Assembly (NCBI GenBank): GCA_000708525.1
Contig: JMRP01000003.1
Span: 62,001 to 126,000 of the forward strand
Length of the DNA stretch: 64,000 nt
From: Cyanobium sp. CACIAM 14
GTDB taxonomy: Bacteria; Cyanobacteriota; Cyanobacteriia; PCC-6307; Cyanobiaceae
Reading direction: 5' to 3'
Both the position numbers and the translations under genes were made by a program. Below, in pieces: positions 36,005 through 45,618 of this stretch (positions are counted from its first letter, which is position 1; the number at the start of each line of letters is the position of its first letter). Under the pieces are notes generated by a model. It saw nothing but the letters and a program-made list of their open reading frames with translations. It made no database searches and was not told the origin of the DNA.

Positions 36005-37300
36005 ATGGCCAGCAGTGGCGCAGGGGCACGGCTGGAGGGTTCGCTGCTGGAGGTGATCGGCACCGATGCCGCCGGGGTGGCGGGCCTCTCCCGCCACCGG
36101 CAGGAGCAGATGCTCCAGGCCGATCTGGTGGCGGCCCCCCGGCGCCTCCTGGAGGATCTGGCGACCTGGCGCGCGGGTCGGTCGGCCCCGGAACTGCTCG
36201 CGAGCGACCGTCCGGAACAGCTGCTGCCGCGGCTCAGGCAGGGCCTCGCCGCAGGGGAGCGGGTGGTGCTGCTGGCCAGCGGCGATCCCCTCTGGTTCGG
36301 CATCGGTCGCCTGCTGCTCCAGCACCTTCCCCCCGAGCGGATCCGCTTCCATCCGGCCCCCACGTCCCTGCAGCTGGCCTTCGCCCGCCTCGGCCGCCCC
36401 TGGCAGGACGCCTCCTGGATCAGCCTGCACGGCCGCGATCCGGAGCCGCTGGCGGCACGGCTGCAGCAGCGGCCGGCCGCCCTGGCGGTGCTGACCGATC
36501 CCGCCCGGGGAGGGGCGGAGGAGGTACGCCGGATCCTGCGGGCGTCCGGGCTGGAGGCGGCCTATCAGGTCTGGCTCGGCGAGCGGCTGGGCCATCCCTG
36601 CGAGCGCATGCTGCGGCTGGCTCCGGCGGACCCCCTGCCGGCGGATCTCGATCCGCTGCACCTGGTGCTGCTGATCGCCGCCGATCCAACCCCGGTCCCG
36701 GCGGAGGAGCTGCCCCTGTTCGGCATCCCCGACGGCCTCTGGCTGCAGCATCCCGATCAGCCGGGGCTGATGACCAAGCGGGAGGTGCGTGTCCAGCTGC
36801 TGGCCGACCTGGACCTGCCCGAGCGGGGGGTGCTCTGGGACATCGGCGCCGGCGTGGGCTCGGTGGGGCTCGAGGCCCTGCGGCTGCGACCCTCTCTGGC
36901 GCTCTGGGCGGTGGAGCGCAGGGCCGGCGCCGCCGCCCTGATCGCCGCCAACGCCGGGCGGCTGGGGGTGCGGCCCGCGGGGGTCCTGGAGGGGGAAGCC
37001 CCGGCTGTCCTGGCGGGCCTGCCCGATCCGGACCGGGTGCTGGTGGGCGGCGGCGGGAAGGGCCGCCGCGGTCTGCTGGAGGCGGTGCTGGTCCGGCTGC
37101 GGCCGGGCGGCAGACTGGTGCTGCCCCTGGCCACCCTGGAAGCGCTGGGTCCGTTGCGCTCCCAGCTGGAGGGGGCCGGCCTGGAGGTGTCCATGACCCA
37201 GCTCCAGGCCTGGCGCGGCGCGCCCCTGTCGGAGGGAACCCGCCTGGCCCCTCTCAACCCGGTGCTGGTGCTCAGGGGGGCGCTCCCTCCAGCGGCGTGA
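36005..37300 (+). CDS. cobL: Precorrin-6Y C5,15-methyltransferase (decarboxylating), CobL/CbiET
   Basis: 431 aa. The N-terminal CbiE tetrapyrrole methylase domain has VVLLASGDPLWFGIGRLLL and ISLHGRDP; the C-terminal CbiT domain begins MTKREVRVQLLADLDLPERG and has the SAM-binding VLWDIGAGVGSVGLEALRL. The fused enzyme methylates C5 and C15 and removes the acetate side chain during corrin ring synthesis. No cobalamin riboswitch was recognised in the 44-bp upstream gap. The last 29 bases overlap the convergent DUF192 gene. Confidence 0.93.
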   Translation: MASSGAGARLEGSLLEVIGTDAAGVAGLSRHRQEQMLQADLVAAPRRLLEDLATWRAGRSAPELLASDRPEQLLPRLRQGLAAGERVVLLASGDPLWFGIGRLLLQHLPPERIRFHPAPTSLQLAFARLGRPWQDASWISLHGRDPEPLAARLQQRPAALAVLTDPARGGAEEVRRILRASGLEAAYQVWLGERLGHPCERMLRLAPADPLPADLDPLHLVLLIAADPTPVPAEELPLFGIPDGLWLQHPDQPGLMTKREVRVQLLADLDLPERGVLWDIGAGVGSVGLEALRLRPSLALWAVERRAGAAALIAANAGRLGVRPAGVLEGEAPAVLAGLPDPDRVLVGGGGKGRRGLLEAVLVRLRPGGRLVLPLATLEALGPLRSQLEGAGLEVSMTQLQAWRGAPLSEGTRLAPLNPVLVLRGALPPAA

Positions 37301-37769
37301 TCTTCACGGGGGTGCCCACGGCGATGCCCAGGGCGGCGGCCTGGCCGGCCCCCAGCTCCAGCACCCCGTCCACGGCCGTGTCGGGGCCGTAGCTGCGGCA
37401 GGGCAGGTTCATGCAGGGAGGAACGGCTATTTCCAGGGCGATCACCCGGCCGTCACGGATGAAGAGCATGTCGAGGGGCTCCGGGGTGCGGTGCATCCAG
37501 AACCGGGCCAGGGCCGGGGGCGCATAGGGGAACCACATGCCCCGCAACGGCGGCAGGGGAGGCCGCAGCTGCAGTCCCATGGCGTACTGGCGATCCCCCC
37601 GGGGCACCTCCAGCCGGATGCAGCGGGCCGGCGGCGGACCCTCCAGGCACCACTGGGCGGTGACGGGCAGGAACTGGGGCGGCCCCCCGGAGCGCCCCGG
37701 CTCCACGGCACAGCCCACCAGGGCCAGGCTGCCGGCGAGGGCCAGGAGGGGGCAGCGCAGGCGTTTCAT
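37272..37769 (-). CDS. DUF192 lipoprotein
   Basis: 165 aa from ATG at 37769. Signal peptide with lipobox (LALAGSLALVGC, Cys at ~20), then the DUF192 domain: RGDRQYAMGLQLRPPLPPL, GMWFPY, FWMHRTPEPLDMLFI and GVLELGAGQAAALGI. The family is a small beta-barrel of unknown function, exported here. The start overlaps the stop of the response-regulator gene (ATGA). Confidence 0.85.
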   Translation of the reverse strand: MKRLRCPLLALAGSLALVGCAVEPGRSGGPPQFLPVTAQWCLEGPPPARCIRLEVPRGDRQYAMGLQLRPPLPPLRGMWFPYAPPALARFWMHRTPEPLDMLFIRDGRVIALEIAVPPCMNLPCRSYGPDTAVDGVLELGAGQAAALGIAVGTPVKITPLEGAPP

Positions 37770-38494
37770 GGCAGGGATCCGGCGGGGGGGCGCCCCTCGC
37801 TGAGGCAGTAGCCACGCCCGCGCAGGGTGTGGATCAGCCGCCGCTCTCCCCCCTGCTCCAGCTTCTGGCGCAGGTATCGGACATAGACCTCGATCACGTT
37901 GCTGGCTCCACTGCCCTGGTCGGACCAGATCTCCTCGAGGATGCGCTCCCGGCTCACCACCGTTCCCCGGTGGCGGAGCAGCAGCAGGAGCAGCTGGAAT
38001 TCCCGGGCAGTCAGGCCGAGCTGGCGTTGGCCACGCCAGGCCTGGCGGGCCACCGGGTCGACCCGCAGGTCCGCCACCTGCAGCAGGGCGGAGGCCGGCA
38101 CGGCGGTGGCCGGTCGGGGCCGGCCCGTGCCCAGGTGCAGGCGCAGCCGGGTCAGCAGATCGCTGGTGCCGAGGCTCGGCAGCCAGAAATCATCGGCGCC
38201 GCAGTCCAGGCAGTGGCTGCGGCCTTCGACGCTGTCCGTGCCGATACCCAGCAGGAAGGGGCGGGCGCCCAGCCTGCGGCGCAGTTCCGGTATCCGCTCC
38301 TCCCTCCCAGGCGAGAGGATCACCGCCGCCACGGCGGTCATGGCGGGCTCCTCCCCGACGGGCTCTCCCACCAGCGGCCGGTAGCCGGACACCTCCAGCC
38401 GCGGCGCCAGGCCCGCGGCCTCGGGGCCCACCAGCAGCACGGTGGTCCGTTCGGCCGTGGCCGGTTCGGTCTTGGCCGTGGCGGCGTCGGTCAC
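37766..38494 (-). CDS. Atypical OmpR-type regulator with Asp-less receiver
   Basis: 242 aa from a GTG at 38494 overlapping the nadK stop (GTGA). The C-terminal winged helix is standard ([42 protein letters not shown]). The N-terminal receiver is degenerate: where the phospho-acceptor Asp should be it reads [10 protein letters not shown], and the usual K-P switch region is DFWLPSLGT. It should therefore act independently of phosphorylation, like other atypical cyanobacterial regulators. Coupled on both sides to nadK and the DUF192 gene. Confidence 0.8.
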   Translation of the reverse strand: MTDAATAKTEPATAERTTVLLVGPEAAGLAPRLEVSGYRPLVGEPVGEEPAMTAVAAVILSPGREERIPELRRRLGARPFLLGIGTDSVEGRSHCLDCGADDFWLPSLGTSDLLTRLRLHLGTGRPRPATAVPASALLQVADLRVDPVARQAWRGQRQLGLTAREFQLLLLLLRHRGTVVSRERILEEIWSDQGSGASNVIEVYVRYLRQKLEQGGERRLIHTLRGRGYCLSEGRPPAGSLP

Positions 38495-39417
38495 AGCGGT
38501 GCATCCCCGAGGTTGCCGGCGGGCTTGGCCACGTGAGGCAGGCCCCAGCCGAGCTTGTTGCGCAGCACCTGGAAGAACTCGTGGTCGGCCAGGCGCACGA
38601 AGCGCACCGGATGGTCGCTGCGGCGCACCAGCACCCGGTCTTCGGGCCACACGTAGCAGCCGGCGCTGCCGTCGACCACCATCATCAACCGCTCGGGGGT
38701 GGCGGGGAACACGGTCACCGGCTCCCGGTCGCTGAACACCAGGGCCCGCGAGGCCAGGGAGTGGGCGGCGATCGGGGTGAGCTGCAGCACCGGGCAGTCG
38801 GGGGTGATCACAGGCCCTCCGGCACTGAGGGCATAGGCGGTGGAGCCGGTGGGCGAGGAGAGGATCACGCCGTCGGCGGCGATGTCCACCGGCGCATGGC
38901 GGCCGATGGCGATCTCGAAATGGCACATGCTGGTGAGCGGCTCCCGGTGCAGGGCCATCTCGTTGAGGCAGAGCACCTCCCAGCGCCGCTGCTCTCCCCG
39001 CATCACGCTCACCACGAGCATGGAGCGCTCCTCGACGCTCCACTCCCCCGCCATCACCTGGGCCAGGGCCTGGTCGAGGTCCTTCAGGTACGCCTCCGCC
39101 AGGAAGCCCAGATGGCCGGTGTTGATCGTCAGGATCGGCACGCCGATGGGGGCGGTCTGGCGGGCGGCCGAGAGGACGGTGCCGTCACCCCCCAGCACCA
39201 GCGCCAGGGCCATCTCCTCATCGAAGCTGGCGGGGACGCAGGCGGCGTAGCCCTTCGATCGCAGGTGCTGGTCGGGATTGGCGAAACCCACCACGCCGCC
39301 GGAGCTGCTCACCCGCGCCACCTCAAGGCCGGCCGCGGTGAGGCGCCTCTCGATCAGGTCGGCGGTGCTGATCGCCAGATCCTTGCCGTCGTTGACGATC
39401 AGTCCGACCCGGGGCAC
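38491..39417 (-). CDS. nadK: NAD kinase
   Basis: 308 aa, GTG start ([15 protein letters not shown]). Diagnostic [30 protein letters not shown] and [16 protein letters not shown]. It phosphorylates NAD to NADP in the cytoplasm; cyanobacteria usually have two copies. Downstream it overlaps the atypical regulator gene by GTGA. Confidence 0.94.
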   Translation of the reverse strand: MPRVGLIVNDGKDLAISTADLIERRLTAAGLEVARVSSSGGVVGFANPDQHLRSKGYAACVPASFDEEMALALVLGGDGTVLSAARQTAPIGVPILTINTGHLGFLAEAYLKDLDQALAQVMAGEWSVEERSMLVVSVMRGEQRRWEVLCLNEMALHREPLTSMCHFEIAIGRHAPVDIAADGVILSSPTGSTAYALSAGGPVITPDCPVLQLTPIAAHSLASRALVFSDREPVTVFPATPERLMMVVDGSAGCYVWPEDRVLVRRSDHPVRFVRLADHEFFQVLRNKLGWGLPHVAKPAGNLGDAPL

Positions 39418-39470
39418 CGATCGCAGGCGGGGAGGTCCATCGAGTTTATGGGGGGACGCCGGCGGGGGGA

Positions 39471-40478
39471 TCAGAACTGTTCCAGGAAGCGGAGGTCGCT
39501 GCTGTACAGCCGCCGGATGTCATCGATGGCGTGGCGCACCATGCAGACCCGTTCCACCCCGATGCCGGCCGCGAAGCCGCTCCAGCGCTCTGGATCGATG
39601 CCCAGCCCCTCGAGCACCGCCGGGTCGACCATGCCGCAGCCCATCACCTCCAGCCAGCGGCCCTGCCACTGCACGTCCACCTCCGCGGAGGGTTCGGTGA
39701 AGGGGAAGTAGCTGGCCCGGAAGCGCACCGGCAGGTCACCGAAGAACTGCTGCAGGAAGGTGGTCACGGTGCCGCGCAGATGGCTGAAATCCAGACCCTC
39801 GTCGAGGGCGAGCACTTCCACCTGATGGAACACCGGCGAGTGGGTGGCATCGACCGCGTCGCGCCGATAGACACGTCCGGGAGCGATCACCCGGACCGGC
39901 GGGGGATTGCTTTCCAGGTGGCGGATCTGCACCGGGGAGGTGTGGGTGCGCAGCAGGCGCTCACCCCCCAGGTAGAAGGTGTCCTGCATGTCCCGGGCGG
40001 GGTGATGCGGCGGGATGTTCAGGGCGGTGAAGTTGTAGTGGTCGGTCTCGATCTCCGGCCCCTCCGACACCCGGTAGCCGAGGCCCGCGAAGATGTCGAT
40101 GATTTCCTCGATCGTGCTCTGCAGCGGATGGCGATGGCCCGGCGGCACGTAGCTGGGTGCCGCCGTCACGTCGAGCCGCTCCCGCTCCAGACGCTCGGCC
40201 ATGGCGGCGCCGCGCACGGCCTCGAGCCGCTCGCCGAGCAGCTGCTGCACCTGCTCCTTGAGCCGGTTGGCCCGCTGGCCCACCAGCGGACGCTCATCTC
40301 CGGGGAGACGGCCCATAGCGCCAAGAACGGCGGACAGGCGCCCCTTCTTTCCGAGCAGGCCGACCCGCAGATCCTCCAGGGCCGCGGCGTCGTCGGCGGC
40401 GGCGATGGCGGCGGCGGCCTCCGCTTCCAGGCGCTCCAGCTGGTCGGTGAGCTGCTGCAGGCTGACGGTGGCGCTCAC
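39471..40478 (-). CDS. pheS: Phenylalanyl-tRNA synthetase alpha subunit
   Basis: 335 aa from GTG at 40478. The N-terminal coiled coil ([19 protein letters not shown]) binds tRNA; the class II core has [10 protein letters not shown], motif 2 [37 protein letters not shown] and motif 3 [13 protein letters not shown]. Charges tRNA-Phe with the beta subunit, which is not in this window. Divergent from surE by 73 bp. Confidence 0.95.
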   Translation of the reverse strand: MSATVSLQQLTDQLERLEAEAAAAIAAADDAAALEDLRVGLLGKKGRLSAVLGAMGRLPGDERPLVGQRANRLKEQVQQLLGERLEAVRGAAMAERLERERLDVTAAPSYVPPGHRHPLQSTIEEIIDIFAGLGYRVSEGPEIETDHYNFTALNIPPHHPARDMQDTFYLGGERLLRTHTSPVQIRHLESNPPPVRVIAPGRVYRRDAVDATHSPVFHQVEVLALDEGLDFSHLRGTVTTFLQQFFGDLPVRFRASYFPFTEPSAEVDVQWQGRWLEVMGCGMVDPAVLEGLGIDPERWSGFAAGIGVERVCMVRHAIDDIRRLYSSDLRFLEQF

Positions 40479-40551
40479 GGTATGGATCAGGAGAGGAAGC
40501 GACTGTAGGCAGCAGCGTCTAACTTGCCGCCAGCTCCGTTCCCCAGGGCCG

Positions 40552-41369
40552 ATGGCACCGCTCCGGATCCTGATCAGCAACGATGACGGGGTCTTCGCCG
40601 ACGGCATCCAGGCCCTGGCGGCCGCGGCGGCCGCGCGGGGCCACAGGGTGTCCGTGGTCTGTCCCGACCGGGAGCGGTCCGCCACCGGCCATGGCCTCAC
40701 CCTGCAGACCCCCCTGCGGGCCGAGCGGGCCGATGAACTGTTCGCCGCCGGCGTCACCGCCTGGGCCTGCAGCGGCACCCCGTCCGACTGCGTCAAGCTC
40801 GCGCTCTTCCGGCTGATGGAGGAGCCCCCGGATCTGGTGCTCTCCGGCATCAACCACGGCCCCAACCTCGGCACCGACGTTCTCTACTCCGGCACCGTGT
40901 CGGCGGCGATGGAGGGCACGATCGAGGGACTGCCGGCCCTGGCGGTGAGCAGTGCCGATTTCCACTGGCGCCGCTTCGAGGCGGCCGCGGCCCTGGCCCT
41001 CGATGTGGCCGAGCGGATGCTGGCGGCCGGTTGGCCCGAGGGTCTGCTGCTCAACCTCAACGTTCCCCCCGGCCGGCGGATACCCTCGCCCCCCTGCGCT
41101 GGTGCCGCACGGCGGTGCGGCGCTACATCGACCAGTTCGAGAAGCGGGTCGACCCCCGGGGCCGCACCTATTACTGGTTGGCCGGCGAGGTGGTCGACGA
41201 TCTCGAAGGCACCGGCGCCGGTCCGGCCGACTGGCCCACCGACGTGGCCTGGGTACAGCAGGGCGGTCCCTCGCTCACCCCTCTGCAGCCGGAACTCTTC
41301 TGGCGCGGCGCCATCGCCAGCCTGCCGGCCGTGGAGGCCCTGGGGCGCAGCGATCAGCTCCTGCGGTAG
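40552..41369 (+). pseudogene. surE: 5'-nucleotidase SurE, frame shifted
   Basis: The first frame from ATG at 40552 is normal SurE ([64 protein letters not shown]) up to [10 protein letters not shown]. From about 41071 the match continues in another frame ([47 protein letters not shown]) to a TAG at 41369. Adding one G to the GG at 41071-41072 restores NVPPGPADTL. It is either a one-base sequencing error or a recent real frameshift. SurE dephosphorylates nucleoside monophosphates. Its end overlaps the DUF3611 gene by 16 bp. Confidence 0.88.
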
Positions 41370-41929
41370 ATCCGCTGCAGCAGCCAGAGGCTGATGATCA
41401 GGGCGATCAGGTGGGCGAAGAGCACCTGGGTGTTGCTGAGCACCGAGAGCATCTCGATCGAGGTGATCGGGTAGGTGCTGATCGGTCCCCTGGAGCCCTG
41501 CACCGCCATCGGTCCGAACAGGCCCGGGGCCTGCATGGAGGCCTGCAGGAAGAGGCTGCCCGCCAGCGACTGGTAACCCACCGCCGCCAGGGTCAGGCCG
41601 ATCAGATCGGCCACCAGGCCCCGCTTCACCAGCCGCGAGGTTTCCCCCTTGCTGGGCCGCGCCGGGCTGGCCAGGGCGCGTCCGCAGCGCACCACCAGCC
41701 AGGACTGCCACAGACCCCAGAGCAGCACCAGGAACGAGAGGGTGGTCACCGACAGACCGGGGCCCAGTCCCAGGGAACGCTGGCTGTTGGCCATCAGGCG
41801 TGCGCCGATGTTGTTGAACAGCAGCACCCCCACCACCACCACGCCGAGGGCCAGCTGAACCCAGAAGCGCACCCAGCCCATGCGGCGGAGGGCATCGGCC
41901 ATGCGCTGCAGGTCCAGCTGGTCGAGCAT
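41354..41929 (-). CDS. DUF3611 membrane protein
   Basis: 191 aa from ATG at 41929; the long upstream open frame runs against ribF and is not coding. Four hydrophobic segments, with [20 protein letters not shown] and [20 protein letters not shown] in the first half and [20 protein letters not shown] in the second. Matches DUF3611, found in cyanobacteria and plastids, function unknown. Divergent from ribF by 30 bp. Confidence 0.8.
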   Translation of the reverse strand: MLDQLDLQRMADALRRMGWVRFWVQLALGVVVVGVLLFNNIGARLMANSQRSLGLGPGLSVTTLSFLVLLWGLWQSWLVVRCGRALASPARPSKGETSRLVKRGLVADLIGLTLAAVGYQSLAGSLFLQASMQAPGLFGPMAVQGSRGPISTYPITSIEMLSVLSNTQVLFAHLIALIISLWLLQRIYRRS

Positions 41930-41959
41930 CGCGGAGGGATCGGAGATCCCAAACTTGCC

Positions 41960-42997
41960 ATGGGAGGATCCTGGCGGCGAGGGCGCACGCCGTTGATCCC
42001 GCTCCACGACCCCCACCACGCCCTGCGCCCCACCGCCATCGCCCTGGGCAGCTTCGATGGGCTGCATCAGGGACACCGGCGGGTGATCGCCGCGGTCACC
42101 GAAGCGCAGGCCGCCGGGGGAGAGGTGCTGGTGCCCACCGTGGTCAGCTTCTGGCCCCATCCCCGGGAGGTGCTTCACGGTGAGCCCCGGCTGCGCCTCG
42201 ATCTGCCCGAGGAGAAGCTCGAACTGCTCGAACCCCTCGGCATCCGCCAGCTCGTGCTGGTGCCCTTCACCCGCGCCCTCGCGGCCCTCAGCCCGGAGCT
42301 GTTCGTGCGCCGTGTGCTGGCCGATCAGCTGCAGGCCCGGCGCATCGCCGTGGGCACCAACTTCCGGTTCGGCGTGGATCGCAGCGGCGACACCGACGCC
42401 CTGGTGCGCATCGGAGCCTCCCTCGGCATCGATGTGCGGGTGGTTCCGATGCTCTGGGACGGGGCCGAGCGGGTGAGCAGCAGCCGGATCCGCCGCGCCC
42501 TCGCCGCCGGGGACATCGGCGAGGCCGAGCGTCTGCTGGAGCGTCCCTACCGCTTCCATGGCCGGGTGGTGAGCGGCCGGGGGCTGGGCCGGACGCTGGG
42601 CTGGCCCACCGCCAACCTGGAGGTGGACGGGCGCAAGTTCCTGCCCCTGGAGGGCGTCTACGCCGCCCTCGTCTGGTGGGAGCGGGAGGACGGGGGCGAC
42701 GACGGCCGCAGCGAACCGATGGCCGCGGTGATGAACCTCGGCCCCCAGCCCACGGTGGATCCCCAGGCGCCCTCGGCGGTGGAGGTGCACCTGCTCGACC
42801 GCCGCCTCGAGCTGGCGGGTGCCCGGCTGACGGTGCAGCCCCTGCGGCTGCTGCGGCGCCAGCTGGTCTTCCCCGGCCTGGAGGCCCTCAGCCGGCAGAT
42901 CCGGCAGGATGCCGATCAGGCGCGCCAGGACTGTCTCGCCAGGCTCGGGGCCCCGCTGGCCCCGCCGGCAGCGGACCTCAGACCGCCCGCGGCCTGA
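41960..42997 (+). CDS. ribF: Bifunctional riboflavin kinase/FAD synthetase
   Basis: 345 aa from ATG at 41960. N-terminal nucleotidyl-transfer domain: ALGSFDGLHQGHRRVI and SSSRIRRALAAGDI; C-terminal flavokinase domain: GLGRTLGWPTANLEV and GVYAALV. Makes FMN and FAD from riboflavin, so it acts directly downstream of the pathway served by ribD at 29.3 kb. The C-terminal tail is Ala/Pro-rich. Alternative starts lie a few codons downstream. Confidence 0.94.
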   Translation: MGGSWRRGRTPLIPLHDPHHALRPTAIALGSFDGLHQGHRRVIAAVTEAQAAGGEVLVPTVVSFWPHPREVLHGEPRLRLDLPEEKLELLEPLGIRQLVLVPFTRALAALSPELFVRRVLADQLQARRIAVGTNFRFGVDRSGDTDALVRIGASLGIDVRVVPMLWDGAERVSSSRIRRALAAGDIGEAERLLERPYRFHGRVVSGRGLGRTLGWPTANLEVDGRKFLPLEGVYAALVWWEREDGGDDGRSEPMAAVMNLGPQPTVDPQAPSAVEVHLLDRRLELAGARLTVQPLRLLRRQLVFPGLEALSRQIRQDADQARQDCLARLGAPLAPPAADLRPPAA

Positions 42998-43065
42998 GCA
43001 ATGCCTCCAACCCGCCTCCCCCGGGGAGCGTCCCATACCCTGGAGATCGCTGCCGCGTCGGTCCG

Positions 43066-44298
43066 GTGACGTCCGAGCCCACTGTCCTGCCGCCGTCACC
43101 GACACCATCCAGGGGGGCGGCAAGTGCGCCGTCAACAGCAGGATCAGCAATCCCATCCGCTGCGCCATCAGGCCAGCCGCCGTTGCCGCAGGAGGCGCCG
43201 TCACCGCTCCCGTCGCCCTCCGGCGCCACCAGTGCCGAACGGGCCGCCATCCAGCGGTTGCTCGATGCCAATCTCGACCGGTCCCGGGAGGGGTTGCGGG
43301 TGCTGGAGGACTGGTCCCGGTTCGCCCTGGAGCGGCCCGACCTGGTGGCCCGCGCCAAGGACCTGCGCCAGCGCCTCGGGCGGCTGCACCGGACCCCCTA
43401 CAAGCTGGCCCGCCATACCGCCACCGACCCGGCGGCCGGCATGGCCCACCCGGCCCAGGCGATGCGCCGGGACGGCGGCAGCGTGCTGGCCGCCAATGCC
43501 GCCCGGGTGCAGGAGGCCCTGAGGGTGCTGGAGGAGTTCGGTCGTCTCGAGGATCCGGAGCTGGCGACCGAGGCGGCGGCGATCCGCTACACCCTCTATG
43601 ACCTTGAGGTGGATCTGCTGCAGGCCTGCCGGGGCGGTGACGAGCGCCGGACCCTGCTGCGACGCTGTCACCTCTATCTGGTCACCAGTCCTGCTCCGGA
43701 TCTGGAGTGGGTGGTGGCCGCCGCCCTGGCGGCGGGGGTGCGACTGGTGCAGTACCGCGCCAAGGCCGAGCCGGCGGACGTGGCCGCCGGGGCCCCTCCG
43801 GACGACCGGGGGCGCCTCGAGCAGGCCGTCGCCCTGCGGGAGCTCTGCCATCGCCACGGGGCCCTGTTCCTCGTCAATGACCGCATCGATCTGGCGCTGG
43901 CGGTGGGCGCCGACGGGGTGCACCTCGGCCAGGGGGACCTGCCGCCCGCCGTCGCCCGGCGCCTGCTGGGCCCCGAGCGGCTGATCGGTCGCAGCACCCA
44001 TCGGCTGGAGGACCTGCGCCAGGCCGTGGCCGACGGCTGTGACTACGTGGGGGTGGGGCCGGTGAACGCCACCCCCACCAAGCCCGGCCGCGAGCCGGTG
44101 GGCCTGGCCTACGTGGCCCAGGCCGCGGCGGAGTGTCCGCTGCCCTTCTTCGCCATCGGCGGCATCGATCTCTCCAACCTCCCTGCCGTCCGCCGAGCCG
44201 GGGCGGAGCGCGTGGCGGTGGTGCGCGCCATCACGGCGGCGCAGCAGCCTGGAACCGCCGCCGCCGCTCTCCTGGCTGGTCTGGGGACGTTGTCATGA
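43066..44298 (+). CDS. thiE: Thiamine-phosphate synthase with cyanobacterial N-terminal domain
   Basis: 410 aa from GTG at 43066 (start uncertain because residues 1-55 are low-complexity Pro/Ser/Ala). Residues ~60-190 form the extra N-terminal domain of cyanobacterial ThiE (LLDANLDRSREGLRVLEDWS, QEALRVLEEFGRL). The C-terminal synthase domain has VRLVQYRAK, LFLVNDRIDLALAVGADGVH, IGRSTH, YVGVGPVNATPTKPG and FFAIGGID. Couples the pyrimidine and thiazole halves of thiamine. Overlaps thiS by ATGA. Confidence 0.93.
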   Translation: MTSEPTVLPPSPTPSRGAASAPSTAGSAIPSAAPSGQPPLPQEAPSPLPSPSGATSAERAAIQRLLDANLDRSREGLRVLEDWSRFALERPDLVARAKDLRQRLGRLHRTPYKLARHTATDPAAGMAHPAQAMRRDGGSVLAANAARVQEALRVLEEFGRLEDPELATEAAAIRYTLYDLEVDLLQACRGGDERRTLLRRCHLYLVTSPAPDLEWVVAAALAAGVRLVQYRAKAEPADVAAGAPPDDRGRLEQAVALRELCHRHGALFLVNDRIDLALAVGADGVHLGQGDLPPAVARRLLGPERLIGRSTHRLEDLRQAVADGCDYVGVGPVNATPTKPGREPVGLAYVAQAAAECPLPFFAIGGIDLSNLPAVRRAGAERVAVVRAITAAQQPGTAAAALLAGLGTLS

Positions 44299-44549
44299 CC
44301 ACCGGTGCGGAGCGGCAGGCGGCCGGTGAGCGTGTGCCCGGCGAGTTCCTTCTGCGGGTGAACGGGGAAGAGCGACGCTGCCCTGCGGGACTGCAGCTCG
44401 ATGCCGTCCTGGCGGCCCTCGGCTACCAGCCACGCCTGGTGGTGGTGGAGTTCAACGGCGAGATCCTGGGGCGCGATCGCTGGCCCTCCCAGCCTGTGGT
44501 GGAATCCGACGTGCTGGAGGTGGTCACCATCGTCGGAGGCGGTTCCTAG
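44295..44549 (+). CDS. thiS: Sulfur carrier protein ThiS
   Basis: 84 aa; ATG overlaps the thiE stop. Beta-grasp fold with FLLRVNGEERRCPAGLQLD, VVVEFNGEILGRDRW and the C-terminal VVTIVGGGS. Family members end in Gly-Gly, which is thiocarboxylated to give sulfur for the thiazole; here a Ser follows GGG, a common variant in cyanobacteria. Coupled to thiE. Confidence 0.92.
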   Translation: MTTGAERQAAGERVPGEFLLRVNGEERRCPAGLQLDAVLAALGYQPRLVVVEFNGEILGRDRWPSQPVVESDVLEVVTIVGGGS

Positions 44550-44576
44550 ATTCCAGCCATTGCTGTCGCTTCCCCG

Positions 44577-45524
44577 ATGCGGAATCGCTTGCTCCGGCGT
44601 CTGGCTGGTCTGATGGTCGTGCCCGTTCTCGTGGCCGGCCTGCTGATCACCGCGCCTCAGCCGGCTCAGGCCGCCAGCGGAGGACGGATCGGCGGCGGCA
44701 GCTTCCGTTCCGCCCCGTCCATGCCCCGCAGCTATGGAGGCGGCTACCGAGGCAGCTACGGCGGCGGCTATGGCGGCTTCGGGGGCGGAGGACTCGGCTT
44801 CCCCTTCATCGTGCCGATCTTCGGATTCGGCGGTGGCGGACTGTTCGGCTTCCTGATCCTCATGGCGGTCGTTGGAGTGATCGCCAATGCCCTGCGCGGT
44901 GGTGGCGGCGCACCGACCCTGGCCGGCTCCGGTTCCGACCTGGCCTACCCCACCAGGCCCGACGGCCCCGTCTCGATCGCCCAGATCCAGGTGGGACTGC
45001 TCGCCTCCGCCCGTGACCTCCAGGACGATCTGCGGCGTCTGGCCGCTTCCGCGGACACCTCCACCAGCTCGGGACTGCAGCGGGTGCTGCAGGAAACCAG
45101 CCTCTCCCTGCTGCGCCATCCCGACCTATGGGTCTACGCCAACGGAGAGGTGGGGCAGGTTCCCTTCACCAGCGCCGAATCCACCTTCAACCGGCTCTCG
45201 ATGCAGGAGCGCAGCAAGCTGGAGCGCGAACTCACGGCCAACGTGGCCGGGCGGCGCTTCAGTGCGCCGGCGGCGGTCGCTCCCGGTGCCAGCGATGCCG
45301 CCAGTGATTTCATCGTGGTGACCCTGCTGGTCGCCAGCCGCAACCGTCTGGCGATCAAGGGGGCCGGCACTGCCGAGGACCTGCGGGAGTCGCTGCAGAA
45401 GCTGGGGGCGGTGGGTGCGGACGATCTGCTGGCTCTGGAGGTGATCTGGCAACCGGAAGGGGCCGGCGAGGTGCTGAGCACCGAGCAGCTGATCACTGCC
45501 TATCCCGACCTCCAGCACCTCTGA
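44577..45524 (+). CDS. DUF1517 membrane protein
   Basis: 315 aa, ATG. Signal peptide (RLAGLMVVPVLVAGLLITAP...AQA), then a Gly-rich stretch (SYGGGYRGSYGGGYGGFGGG), a membrane helix (GLFGFLILMAVVGVIANAL), and the soluble DUF1517 domain (VSIAQIQVGLLASARDLQDD ... SDFIVVTLLVASRN). The family is found in cyanobacteria and plastids and is thought to be membrane-located; function unknown. Follows thiS by 27 bp. Confidence 0.87.
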   Translation: MRNRLLRRLAGLMVVPVLVAGLLITAPQPAQAASGGRIGGGSFRSAPSMPRSYGGGYRGSYGGGYGGFGGGGLGFPFIVPIFGFGGGGLFGFLILMAVVGVIANALRGGGGAPTLAGSGSDLAYPTRPDGPVSIAQIQVGLLASARDLQDDLRRLAASADTSTSSGLQRVLQETSLSLLRHPDLWVYANGEVGQVPFTSAESTFNRLSMQERSKLERELTANVAGRRFSAPAAVAPGASDAASDFIVVTLLVASRNRLAIKGAGTAEDLRESLQKLGAVGADDLLALEVIWQPEGAGEVLSTEQLITAYPDLQHL

Positions 45525-45618
45525 TCCGCCCTCCGCAGCTCCGATCACCCATCCATCGGGCCCTGCGGCTCGCTGTCGCCCACCCCGGACCGCTGGGCCC
45601 CGACAGCCCTGTCCGCCT

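Noticed and set aside
44700..44790. GGC-rich tandem repeat
   Set aside because: It is the Gly/Tyr-rich linker of the DUF1517 protein, normal for that family.
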